This document shows positions 19,083 to 26,867 of a stretch of 33,402 nucleotides of DNA, piece after piece; positions within the stretch are counted from its first letter, which is position 1, and each line of letters opens with the position of its first letter. Below the pieces are notes generated by a model. That model was not told where the DNA came from. It made no database searches and was given only the letters and a program-made list of their open reading frames with translations. A program made the position numbers and the translations under genes. The stretch is from an uncultured Collinsella sp. (GTDB lineage: Bacteria > Actinomycetota > Coriobacteriia > Coriobacteriales > Coriobacteriaceae): NCBI GenBank assembly GCA_959019775.1, contig CAUEPS010000020.1, positions 1 through 33,402 on the forward strand, read 5' to 3'.

Positions 19083-20045
19083 ATGTCTAAGCCTCTTGGC
19101 AAGCCCGATCGTATCGTCGTCGCCCTTGGCGGCAACGCCCTCGGCAACAACCCCGTTGAGCAGATCGAGGCCGTGAGCAACACCGCTCACGCTCTCCTCG
19201 GCCTGATCGAGCAGGGCAACGAGATCATCATCACCCACGGCAACGGCCCGCAGGTTGGCATGATCCAGAACGCCTTCGCCGCTGCCCACGACGCCATCGG
19301 CACCCCCGAGATGCCGCTGCCCGAGTGCGGCGCCATGTCCCAGGGCTACATCGGCTATCACCTGCAGCAGGGCATTGGCCGCGAGATGCACAAGCGCTAT
19401 AAGCGTTGGCACGCCGCAACCGTCGTCACCCAGATCGAGTGCGACCCGGATGATCCTGCGTTCAAGAACCCGACCAAGCCGATCGGCCCCTTCTACACCG
19501 AGGAGCAGGCCAAGGAGTTCATGGCCGAGGATCCTTCCAAGGTCTTCGTCGAGGATTCCGGCCGCGGCTGGCGTCGCGTCGTCGCTTCCCCCGATCCCAA
19601 GAAGATCGTCGAGGCTGACTCCATCCTCAACCTGCTCGACAACGAGTTCATCGTCATCGCCTGCGGTGGCGGCGGCATCCCCGTCGTCCGCGACTACGAG
19701 AACAAGGGCTGCTACAAGGGCGTTCCCGCCGTCATCGACAAGGACCTGGGCGGCGAGCTGCTGGCCGAGGACTGCGACGCCGACGTTCTGTTCCTGCTGA
19801 CCGCCGTTGAGCATGTCGCCATCAACTTTGGCAAGCCCAACCAGGAGGAGCTCGAGGACATTACCGCCGACGAGGCCGAGCGCCTGGCCGACGAGGGCCA
19901 GTTCGGCAAGGGTTCCATGGAGCCCAAGGTCCGCGCCGCCATCAAGTTCGCCCGTTCCCGCAAGGGCCGCACCTGCATCATCGGCGCCCTGGACAAGGCC
20001 GCCGAGACCATGGCCGGCCTCTCCGGTACCCGCATCCACGAGTAG
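19083..20045 (+). CDS. arcC: Carbamate kinase
   Basis: A 320-residue amino-acid-kinase-fold enzyme that makes ATP from carbamoyl phosphate, giving carbamate (ammonia plus CO2). It has RIVVALGGNALG at 10-21, HGNGPQVG at 52-59, the family's GRGWRRVVASPDPKKIVE stretch, and ACGGGGIPVV. The length fits the family (~310-320). I start at ATG 19083 with GAAAGGA upstream; an ATG at 19047 adds 12 residues without support. Codon use is strongly C/G-ending, as for PFOR, suggesting high expression. No arginine deiminase or ornithine carbamoyltransferase gene is beside it, so carbamoyl phosphate must come from another locus or another pathway. It is monocistronic, followed by a strong terminator. Confidence 0.97.
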   Translation: MSKPLGKPDRIVVALGGNALGNNPVEQIEAVSNTAHALLGLIEQGNEIIITHGNGPQVGMIQNAFAAAHDAIGTPEMPLPECGAMSQGYIGYHLQQGIGREMHKRYKRWHAATVVTQIECDPDDPAFKNPTKPIGPFYTEEQAKEFMAEDPSKVFVEDSGRGWRRVVASPDPKKIVEADSILNLLDNEFIVIACGGGGIPVVRDYENKGCYKGVPAVIDKDLGGELLAEDCDADVLFLLTAVEHVAINFGKPNQEELEDITADEAERLADEGQFGKGSMEPKVRAAIKFARSRKGRTCIIGALDKAAETMAGLSGTRIHE

Positions 20046-20067
20046 CCTCTGCTCCATTGCCTCTCTC

Positions 20068-20147
20068 GTGGGCGCCAGGCAAGGCGCCCACAAACTAGCC
20101 TCTCTTCATGAGCCCCGCAGTCCGCTCCGACTGCGGGGCTTTTGTTT
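20068..20147 (+). terminator. Hairpin plus rho-independent terminator after arcC
   Basis: GTGGGCGCC/GGCGCCCAC (20068-20091) forms a first stem. The second, AGCCCCGCAGT (20111-20121) with ACTGCGGGGCT (20130-20140), is followed by TTTGTTT, a typical intrinsic terminator. Confidence 0.85.
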
Positions 20148-20188
20148 CAACCCGGCACTTGGGGACGTTCCTTTCCTGCCGGCAGCTT

Positions 20189-20249
20189 GGGACAGTCCCT
20201 AAGGGCTGTCCCTAACGACCACTCATTTAAGTCTGTCCCCAACGACTAG
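20189..20249. repeat. GGGACAG-type repeat with 18-bp imperfect direct copies
   Basis: GGGACAG (20189-20195) pairs with CTGTCCC (20206-20212). CTGTCCCTAACGACCACT (20206-20223) is echoed by CTGTCCCCAACGACTAGT (20233-20250), 15 of 18 bases alike. The second copy overlaps the stop codon of the C39 gene. A similar TAGGGACTG core occurs in the repeat at 11561. Confidence 0.55.
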
Positions 20250-21280
20250 TAGTAGGCCCACATGGCTTCGACTTCGTTAAGGACCTCTACGGCGCCCCAG
20301 CGGCGGGCACTGCGGCTGGCCGAGTTGGGGTCGTAGACGCCAATCTGGTCGGCGTCGTCAATACCGTAAAGCACAATGTAGTGGCCCACGTTGGTAAAGG
20401 TGCCCGGCCGAACGGCGGCGATGACGGGCGCTCCCGAACGCAGCGCCTGAGTCATAGAGTCGCGATCGTTATGGAGCTCCGTTCCGTTAAGTCCCAACTG
20501 CCATGCGCCGCTCGTCATAAACGACCATTCGGTTGCACCGGTGGGGGCGTAATTGCCCGCCTCGGAAAGCGCGCACATATCGACGGGGGTCATATCGGTG
20601 CGTCCCGTCTTAAAGATATAGACCATGGTGAGGCACGTAGGCCCGCAGGCATTTTGGCGGATGGTGCCGCCGGCGTAAGGCAGCTCCGACCACGCGGGGT
20701 CGATCTGATAGATATGGGGCATCGTGCCGGCTTGCCATTGCGAGCGTGGGGTCGAAAAGGCGAAAGAATAACCGGGTGCGACGGGGGCCTTGAGCAGCTT
20801 GTCCTCGGCGGTGGGCTCGAGACCGGCCGAACCGTGGGACATACAGGAGCTCATAAGCACAAAGACCAGACAGGTAAGGATAGAGCACAGTGCGAGGCGA
20901 AGTCGACGAGCCGGCAGGGCGGGGGCATTCGCGTGCGATGTCGAGCGGTAGGGCTTGCCGTCGCGTCCGCCTTGGGGATGCGAAAAGAAGCGGTTGATAC
21001 GGATGCCGGGCTGACGTGCGCCGTTGCGGCGCAGTTGCGGAACCTCGGCCTGACGCTGTCGAGTGCGCGCGCCCAAGCGGCCATCTTGCTGCGCGCTTGT
21101 GCCCGTGCTCAGACGGCCACTCTGCCGCGTTCTGCTTGACTGCTGCCGAGACGAAGGCCTGGGTTGCTCTTGGAGGCGTTGCGGATTGCTGCTCGTGGCA
21201 CTTGTGGGCGTAGGCGTGGTACGGCCAGCAAGGCGAACGCTTTGTCGCCGTTGATCACCGTCGTTGTATCCGTATGCCAT
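20246..21280 (-). CDS. C39-like cysteine peptidase, membrane anchored
   Basis: A 344-residue protein. Residues 1-125 are low-complexity Arg/Gln/Ser/Thr/Pro and predicted cytoplasmic; residues ~126-146 (RRLRLALCSILTCLVFVLMSS) form one membrane helix; the remainder is outside. The external domain matches the Peptidase_C39_2 pattern: NACGPTCLTMVY with C212 as nucleophile, VGHYIVLYG with H300, and VYDPNS with D317. Such domains cleave double-Gly leaders or act on cell-wall or toxin peptides; here no ABC transporter is fused, and the substrate is unknown. The 125-residue basic tail before the anchor is unusual. AAGGCGG precedes the ATG at 21280. The gene is monocistronic, and a copy of the CATTYGTTGYRCAWC motif lies 46-60 bases upstream. 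Confidence 0.82.
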   Translation of the reverse strand: MAYGYNDGDQRRQSVRLAGRTTPTPTSATSSNPQRLQEQPRPSSRQQSSRTRQSGRLSTGTSAQQDGRLGARTRQRQAEVPQLRRNGARQPGIRINRFFSHPQGGRDGKPYRSTSHANAPALPARRLRLALCSILTCLVFVLMSSCMSHGSAGLEPTAEDKLLKAPVAPGYSFAFSTPRSQWQAGTMPHIYQIDPAWSELPYAGGTIRQNACGPTCLTMVYIFKTGRTDMTPVDMCALSEAGNYAPTGATEWSFMTSGAWQLGLNGTELHNDRDSMTQALRSGAPVIAAVRPGTFTNVGHYIVLYGIDDADQIGVYDPNSASRSARRWGAVEVLNEVEAMWAYY

Positions 21281-21325
21281 TCGTACCGCCTTGTCTCATG
21301 TATAACCTGTCCATCCTACAAAAAA

Positions 21326-21340
21326 GATGTGCAACAAATG
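21326..21340 (-). promoter_or_regulatory. Third copy of the CATTYGTTGYRCAWC motif
   Basis: Read on the minus strand it is CATTTGTTGCACATC, 46-60 bases before the C39 gene start and in the same orientation relative to its gene as the two copies before 7860. No -10 is found at a normal distance, so I call it a possible regulator site. Confidence 0.4.
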
Positions 21341-21427
21341 GGTCTGCGCGTCAAAAGCTCGGTAAACGGTACGAAAGGCGCAAAACACACGGCCTCAAAA
21401 CATCTCTATATGCGTCCGATGAGCGTA

Positions 21428-21499
21428 CGCCCGTCGGACGGGCGGCAACAATGAGCGGCAAACCGTGCCGTTCGTCCCAAAAACGGCGCCGCTCGTTTT
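21428..21499 (+). promoter_or_regulatory. Structured leader upstream of the APC permease
   Basis: CGCCCGTC-G-GACGGGCG (21428-21444) is a perfect dyad. Next, GAGCGGC (21453-21459) pairs with GCCGCTC (21488-21494) and encloses GCCGTT (21467-21472)/AACGGC (21482-21487), followed by GTTTT. On the plus strand this resembles a branched attenuator or terminator ~140 bases before the permease start. I match it to no known riboswitch class. The gap 21281-21639 has no gene. Confidence 0.4.
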
Positions 21500-21639
21500 G
21501 CAGTTCTGCCTTCGGTCGAGCTACAAGCGGAGCTGCTGCGCCAAGGCCGTATCTTAAAGCCACGAAATAAAAGAACGCGGCAAAACAGACCGCGCAAGGG
21601 GTGACGTCAAGGGGCGTCAAAAAGGAAAGGAGGGGAACA

Positions 21640-23091
21640 ATGGCGGACAAGAACGCAGAAGTTGCAGTCGAGGATAACGGCGGCATGAAGAAAACGCTTT
21701 CGCTCTGGAACTTCTTCACCATCGGTTTCGGTGCCATTATCGGTACCGGTTGGGTTCTGCAGGTCGGCGACTGGATGGTCGTGGGCGGCGGTCCCGTTCC
21801 CGCTATGATCGCATTCCTCTTGGGTGCAATCTTCCTCGTGCCCGTCGGAGCTGTTTTCGGTGAGCTCACGGCTGCTATCCCCATTTCGGGCGGCATCGTC
21901 GAGTATGTCGATCGTAGCTTTGGCCGTACGCTGAGCTACATCACCGGATGGCTTTTGGCTCTGGGCAACGGTATCCTGTGCCCGTGGGAGGCCATCGCCA
22001 TTTCGACCCTCGTGTCCGAGATGTTCGGCAGCCTGCCCGGTCTTGAGTGGCTGCGCGCCGTCAAGCTCTACACCATCCTGGGCGCCGACGTTTACCTGTT
22101 CCCGACGCTGATCGCGCTCGGCTTTGCAGCCTACGTCATCTTCCTCAACTTCCGCGGTGCCAGCTCGGCCGCCAAGCTCCAGGCCTTCCTGACCAAGGCC
22201 CTGCTCTGCGGCATGCTGCTCGCCATGGGCGTCTCGCTGTTCACCGGCTCGCCGGACAACGCCATGCCCGTGTTCTCCCAGGTCACCGGCGCTGGCGGCG
22301 GCAAGGCCGCTACCGAGGGCGCCAGCCTGTTCGCCGGCATCGTGTCGGTCCTGGTTCTGACCCCGTTCTTCTACGCCGGTTTCGACACCATTCCTCAGCA
22401 GGCTGAGGAAGCAGCCGAGGGCCTCAACTGGAACAAGTTCGGCAAGATCATCTCCCTGGCCCTGCTGGCCGCCGGCGGCTTCTACATGGTCTGCATCTAC
22501 TCGTTCGGCACCATCCTCGACTGGCATGAGTTTGTTAAGAGCCCGGTTCCCGCGCTTGCCTGCCTCAAGGGTATCAACATGCTCCTGTACCTGGCCATGC
22601 TCGTCATCGCCACGCTTGGACCCATGGGCCCGATGAACTCCTTCTACGGCGCCACGAGCCGCATCATGCTCGCCATGGGCCGCAAGGGCCAACTGCCCGA
22701 GAAGTTCGCCGAGGTCGACCCCAAGTCCGGCGCTCCCAAGCTCGCCTGCGTCGTTCTGGGCGTTATCACCGTCATCGGTCCGTTCCTGGGCAAGAACATG
22801 CTCATCCCTCTGACCAACGTGTCGGCTCTCGCCTTCATCTTCTCCTGCGGTATGGTCGCCCTCGCCTGCCTGCGCATGCGCTTCACCGAGCCCGACCTGC
22901 CTCGTCCCTACGAGGTGCCCGGCGGCAAGTTTGGCATCGGCCTCGCTATCGCTGCCTGCGCCATCATCATCGGCCTGCTCGTGATTCCGTTCTCTCCCGC
23001 CTCCCTCAACATGGTGGAGTGGAGCATCGTGATCGGCTGGTTGGCTATTGGCCTGGCCCTCATGGCTTTCACCAATTCCCGCAAAAAGTAA
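21640..23091 (+). CDS. APC-superfamily amino acid permease
   Basis: A 483-residue transporter with about 12 membrane helices. The first helix holds the substrate/Na site pattern of the superfamily (TIGFGAIIGTGW), and AAIPISGGIVEYV continues helix 3. A PFFYAGFDTIPQQAEE segment in the middle is typical of the AA-permease subgroup. It moves amino acids or related amines across the inner membrane; the exact substrate cannot be read from sequence. GGAGGGG precedes ATG 21640, and the upstream GTG at 21601 is weaker. The amidohydrolase gene follows 131 bases later behind a GC hairpin, probably on the same transcript, suggesting that the permease imports its substrate or exports its product. Codon use is C/G-biased like PFOR. 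Confidence 0.93.
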   Translation: MADKNAEVAVEDNGGMKKTLSLWNFFTIGFGAIIGTGWVLQVGDWMVVGGGPVPAMIAFLLGAIFLVPVGAVFGELTAAIPISGGIVEYVDRSFGRTLSYITGWLLALGNGILCPWEAIAISTLVSEMFGSLPGLEWLRAVKLYTILGADVYLFPTLIALGFAAYVIFLNFRGASSAAKLQAFLTKALLCGMLLAMGVSLFTGSPDNAMPVFSQVTGAGGGKAATEGASLFAGIVSVLVLTPFFYAGFDTIPQQAEEAAEGLNWNKFGKIISLALLAAGGFYMVCIYSFGTILDWHEFVKSPVPALACLKGINMLLYLAMLVIATLGPMGPMNSFYGATSRIMLAMGRKGQLPEKFAEVDPKSGAPKLACVVLGVITVIGPFLGKNMLIPLTNVSALAFIFSCGMVALACLRMRFTEPDLPRPYEVPGGKFGIGLAIAACAIIIGLLVIPFSPASLNMVEWSIVIGWLAIGLALMAFTNSRKK

Positions 23092-23111
23092 CGCCTAGCC
23101 GGGGCGGATCG

Positions 23112-23140
23112 GGTGCGCGGAATCCTCTCTCCCGCGCACC
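23112..23140 (+). other. Intercistronic hairpin
   Basis: GGTGCGCGG and CCGCGCACC form a 9-bp stem between the permease and amidohydrolase genes. No T-run follows, so it probably sets mRNA stability or relative expression and does not end the transcript. Confidence 0.5.
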
Positions 23141-23222
23141 GAACCCGGCACCACTTGGGTAGCTTTGTGAGGCCTTAACCCAACACGGCCTCGCCCACTA
23201 TATGGATCCATAAGGAGGAACC

Positions 23223-24500
23223 ATGTCCACTAAGTATGCAATCGTTGGCGGCAAGCTCATCGACGGTACCGGTGCCGAGCCGGTCGAGAACTCCCTCGTT
23301 CTCGTCGACGATAACGGCAAGATCGAGTACGCCGGCGCCATGCAGGACCTTCCCGAGGGCGTTGAGGTTATCGACGCCGCTGGCAAGACCGTCCTTCCCG
23401 GCCTGATCGACACCCACCTGCACTTCTCGGGCAACCTGACCGACGATGACACCGATTGGGTCATGCAGCCGCTCCTCGAGAAGCAGGCCGTCGCCGTCAA
23501 GCAGGCCTACGACTGCCTCACCCACGGCCTCACCACCGTCTGCGAGATCGGCCGCTTTGGTATCCAGATCCGTGACTGCATCGACAAGGGCGTCTTTAAG
23601 GGCCCGCGCGTTCTGGCCACCGGCCTCGGTTTCTGCCGCGTTGCCGGCCACGGTGACTCTCACCACTGCACCCAGGAGCTCAACAAGGAATCCCATCCCT
23701 GGGGCGACCAGGTCGACGGTCCTTGGGATCTGCGCAAGGCCGTCCGTCGTCGCCTGCGCGAGAACCCCGATGCCATCAAGATCTGGGCTACCGGTGGCGG
23801 CATCTGGCGCTGGGACTCCGGTCGCGACCAGCACTACTGCTCCGAGGAGATCCAGGCCGTGGTCGACGAGGCAAAGATGGTCGGCATCCCCGTGTGGAGC
23901 CACTGCTACAACAACCACGCCGCTGCCTACGATTCCGTTCGCTTTGGCTGCGAGCAGCTGATTCACGGTTTCGATATCGATGAGCGCACCATGGACCTCA
24001 TGGCCGAGCAGGGCACCTTCTTCACCCCGACGATCGCCTTCCTGCCCACCTGGTACGCCACCTATCCGCCCGTCTACGTCCCCGAGCTGCACGACAAGTA
24101 CGAGGGCACCCTGGTCGAGAAGGAGCTGCAGCGCAACTACGACTGCCTGCGCGAGGCCAAGAAGCGTGGCGTCGTCATGACGATCGGCTCCGACTCCTTC
24201 TCCTTCGTCACCCCGTACGGCACCTGCTCCATCGAGGAGATGTACGAGTTCGTCGACAAGATCGGCTTCACCCCGGTCGAGACCATCACCTGCGCCACCC
24301 TCAACGGTGCCAAGATGTGCCACATCGAGGACGAGACCGGTTCTATCGAGGCCGGCAAGTGCGCCGACCTGCTGGTCGTCAACGGTGACGTCGCCGCCGA
24401 CATCCACGTGCTCAACACCGACAACATGGACGTCATCATGAAGGACGGCTGGATCGTCGAGGCGGGCACCTTTGGCGAGGCCAACAAATACAGCGCCTAA
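23223..24500 (+). CDS. Metal-dependent amidohydrolase (imidazolonepropionase-/prolidase-like)
   Basis: A 425-residue enzyme of the amidohydrolase superfamily, subgroup related to bacterial Xaa-Pro/Xaa-Arg dipeptidases and imidazolonepropionase-like proteins. Metal ligands visible: H65 and H67 (LIDTHLH), carboxylated-lysine candidate K186 (IKIWATGGG), H227 (WSHCYNNH), H248 (LIHGFDI) and D324 (TIGSDSF). The N- and C-terminal strands (KLIDGTG..., GSIEAGKCADLLVV) form the small beta-sandwich. It has no signal peptide, so acts in the cytoplasm. Substrate: probably a dipeptide, acyl amino acid or cyclic amide brought in by the permease upstream; this is inference. TAAGGAGGAACC before the ATG is a near-perfect ribosome site, and codon use suggests high expression. 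Confidence 0.92.
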   Translation: MSTKYAIVGGKLIDGTGAEPVENSLVLVDDNGKIEYAGAMQDLPEGVEVIDAAGKTVLPGLIDTHLHFSGNLTDDDTDWVMQPLLEKQAVAVKQAYDCLTHGLTTVCEIGRFGIQIRDCIDKGVFKGPRVLATGLGFCRVAGHGDSHHCTQELNKESHPWGDQVDGPWDLRKAVRRRLRENPDAIKIWATGGGIWRWDSGRDQHYCSEEIQAVVDEAKMVGIPVWSHCYNNHAAAYDSVRFGCEQLIHGFDIDERTMDLMAEQGTFFTPTIAFLPTWYATYPPVYVPELHDKYEGTLVEKELQRNYDCLREAKKRGVVMTIGSDSFSFVTPYGTCSIEEMYEFVDKIGFTPVETITCATLNGAKMCHIEDETGSIEAGKCADLLVVNGDVAADIHVLNTDNMDVIMKDGWIVEAGTFGEANKYSA

Positions 24501-24558
24501 ACTACCGTTCATCGACGACTGGATGTAAAACACAGTATTTGATTGCATAATGCAATGG

Positions 24559-24585
24559 AGAGGGTCGCTTGCGGCCCTCTTTATT
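24559..24585 (+). terminator. Rho-independent terminator after the amidohydrolase gene
   Basis: AGAGGGTCGC (24559-24568) pairs with GCGGCCCTCT (24571-24580), including one G-U pair, and is followed by TTATT. Just upstream, ATTGCAT-A-ATGCAAT (24542-24556) is a second small palindrome. Confidence 0.8.
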
Positions 24586-24617
24586 GCTATGGGTGCGATA
24601 GATAAAAGGGGATGACG

Positions 24618-26003
24618 GTGGATTTAAACAGGCTGATTCTGGGCAAGAGCTACAACTCTACCAAGGTCTTTCGTACGGCCCAGCATGTGGTCCAGGCCAT
24701 CCTGCTCGGTGTTGTCGTTCCGGCGCTTATCCTGCTGCTTATCTGGGATTTAACCGATAATCCCAATCCCGTTCCGGGCGTTGTCGTTATTGCCGGCATG
24801 GTCATGCTGTGCTTCTTTTTCTCGTATGTCTTTGTGGTCCCCGACGACCTCACATCGAGCGCAACCGACCGTACGCTCGCCATCGCATCAAAAATATTCG
24901 CCTACACGTCGCGCGGCCTTACGCCCGAAGCGGCCCTGGGCGCCTCTAAAATTATCCTGTCCGAGACCATCGCCTCTGCCATCTGCTTTACCGATGGCAA
25001 GCAGGTGTTGGCAAGCTGGGGCGAGGACTCGGCAAAGTGCCCCGCCGGCACCCCGGTCGTGCTCAAGACCACGCTCAGTGTGATTGAGGCGGGCGAGCAG
25101 AGCGTGTTTTCGCGTGACACCTCCAATGAGACGGGCGGCTATTTTCCCCGCCTGCGCGCCGGCATTGTCGCGCCGCTTACCGTGCGCGGACATTGCGTGG
25201 GTACGCTCGAGCTGTATTACCCCCGCCTGAGCAGCATTGATATGCGCCAGACGGCGTTGGCCTCGGGTTTTGCCGATCTCATTTCCACGCAGCTCGCCAG
25301 CTTTGAGCTCGAGCGCCAGGACGAGCTCACAGCCCGCGTTGAGCTTCGCGCCCTGCAGTCGCAGGTCGACCCGCATTTTCTATTCAATACCATTAGCACG
25401 ATCGTGTCGCTCGTTCGAACCGAGCCTGACAAGGCGCGATCGCTGCTGATCGACTTTTCCAACTACTATCGTCAGACGCTTTCTGACTCCGATACGCTCA
25501 CCACGCTCGAGCACGAGGTGGAACAGGGCACTCGTTATATCAATCTTATGCAGGCCCGGTATGGCGACGGCCGTCTGCGCGTCTCGGTCGACATCGACTT
25601 TGAGGTGCGTGACAGCCTGGTGCCGCCGTTTATCTTGCAGCCGCTGCTCGAAAACTGCATCAAGCATGCGCAGCGCGAGATCGAGCCGCTTTCTATTCGT
25701 GTTAGGGCTTTTGAGACCGATGACGGCTTGGAGATCATCGTCGAAGACGACGGCATCGGAATGAGCGAAGAAGTCTGCGCGCATCTGTTTGAGCAGCATC
25801 GCCGAGAGGAACCCGAGAGCATTACCGCCGACGGCTCCGTCAAGCGAGGTTGCGGCCTGGCGCTCTTCAACGTGCTTCAGCGCATCCATTTCTTTTACGG
25901 AGAAGATTCCGGCATGCGCGTGAAGTCCCAGGAGGGCGTGGGAACGCAGGTCATCGTTGAGTTGAACGGCGAGCCACATGAGCCGGCGCCGTTGACGGTG
26001 TAG
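24618..26003 (+). CDS. LytS-type sensor histidine kinase with two TM helices and GAF domain
   Basis: About 461 residues. Two membrane helices near the N-terminus (about residues 25-45 and 55-75 when numbered from ATG 24612), then a GAF-like domain (~85-230, ending ALASGFADLISTQLA), then a His_kinase (PF06580) segment with the phospho-acceptor in QVDPHFLFNT (H255) and an ATPase domain: N-box ENCIKHA, DDGIGM, GCGLALFN. The usual 5TM-5TMR_LYT input of LytS/YehU is absent. AAAAGGGG abuts ATG 24612 but lies six bases before GTG 24618, so I prefer the GTG; the difference is two residues. The LytTR regulator follows after 38 bases. A terminator separates it from the amidohydrolase gene. Confidence 0.92.
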   Translation: MDLNRLILGKSYNSTKVFRTAQHVVQAILLGVVVPALILLLIWDLTDNPNPVPGVVVIAGMVMLCFFFSYVFVVPDDLTSSATDRTLAIASKIFAYTSRGLTPEAALGASKIILSETIASAICFTDGKQVLASWGEDSAKCPAGTPVVLKTTLSVIEAGEQSVFSRDTSNETGGYFPRLRAGIVAPLTVRGHCVGTLELYYPRLSSIDMRQTALASGFADLISTQLASFELERQDELTARVELRALQSQVDPHFLFNTISTIVSLVRTEPDKARSLLIDFSNYYRQTLSDSDTLTTLEHEVEQGTRYINLMQARYGDGRLRVSVDIDFEVRDSLVPPFILQPLLENCIKHAQREIEPLSIRVRAFETDDGLEIIVEDDGIGMSEEVCAHLFEQHRREEPESITADGSVKRGCGLALFNVLQRIHFFYGEDSGMRVKSQEGVGTQVIVELNGEPHEPAPLTV

Positions 26004-26041
26004 CACGCGGTTGGATTGAGAGAAAAAGAGGGGAAGCGCAT

Positions 26042-26776
26042 ATGTCCGAAGGCTGGAACATCTTGGTGGTTGATGACGAGCCTCCCATTAGGGCTGAGCT
26101 ACGCTATCTGTTGGAAAAGGATACGCGTGTGGGTCAGATTGCCGAGGCGGGCAATGTCACCGAAGCCGTGGAGTCGATTCTGTCGAACAAGCCCGATGTG
26201 CTGTTTTTAGACATTACCATGCCCGGTCGCTCGGGAATTGAGCTTGCCGAGACGTTGCAGAACCTAAAGACGCCGCCGGTCGTGGTGTTTGTGACGGCAT
26301 TTGCCGAGTATGCGGCCGATGCCTATAACCTCGATGCTGTCGATTACGTCGTCAAACCGGTCGAGGATGCCCGCCTGTCAAGGGCGCTCGACAAGATCGA
26401 GACTGCCCTGGGGGCTCGCCGCGTCGTCCATGCTCCGTGCCAGCCTTTGCGCCTGACGGTGGATCGCGGGGGCAAAAAGGTGTTCATTCCCGTGGCGGAT
26501 GTCTGCTACTTTGAGGCGCGCGCCGATTTTTGCAACGCCGTCTGCGCCGAGGGGACGTACCTGATCAATGAGTCGATTTCCTCGCTCGAGCGGCGCCTGG
26601 CCTCCGAGGGCTTTATCCGCGTCCACCGCAGCTATCTGGTTAATTTGGAAGACGTACATAATGTCGAGATCGGCTCCACGGGCCTGATGGAGCTCAGGCT
26701 CGATCGCGTAACCTCGATGGTGCCCGTGTCCCGCCGTCGCGCTGCCGAGGTCAAATCGCACTTGGGGCTTGCGTAA
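26042..26776 (+). CDS. LytTR-family response regulator
   Basis: A 244-residue regulator. Receiver domain at 1-120 with acidic pocket DDE (11-13), phospho-acceptor D57 (FLDITMPG), T/A at VTAF and K in VVKPVED. The LytTR DNA-binding domain occupies ~135-244, with RLTVDRGGKKVFIPVADVCYFEA and the signature RVHRSYLVN. LytTR proteins bind pairs of direct repeats about two helical turns apart upstream of their targets. GAGGGG lies about nine bases before the ATG. It is cotranscribed with the preceding kinase and should be phosphorylated by it. It is a paralogue of the regulator at 31947. Confidence 0.95.
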   Translation: MSEGWNILVVDDEPPIRAELRYLLEKDTRVGQIAEAGNVTEAVESILSNKPDVLFLDITMPGRSGIELAETLQNLKTPPVVVFVTAFAEYAADAYNLDAVDYVVKPVEDARLSRALDKIETALGARRVVHAPCQPLRLTVDRGGKKVFIPVADVCYFEARADFCNAVCAEGTYLINESISSLERRLASEGFIRVHRSYLVNLEDVHNVEIGSTGLMELRLDRVTSMVPVSRRRAAEVKSHLGLA

Positions 26777-26808
26777 GGGTCGGTGTGCCATCGTTTGCCG
26801 TTACAGGT

Positions 26809-26835
26809 TTGGCATGACTGTGCGGTGGGCATAAT
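26809..26835 (+). promoter_or_regulatory. Candidate promoter of the phospholipase C-like gene
   Basis: TTGGCA (26809-26814) and CATAAT (26830-26835) are separated by 15 bases, slightly short. GGATTATT precedes the start at 26868. Confidence 0.35.
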
Positions 26836-26867
26836 GGATTGCATCGAATGAAAGCGAAAGGATTATT

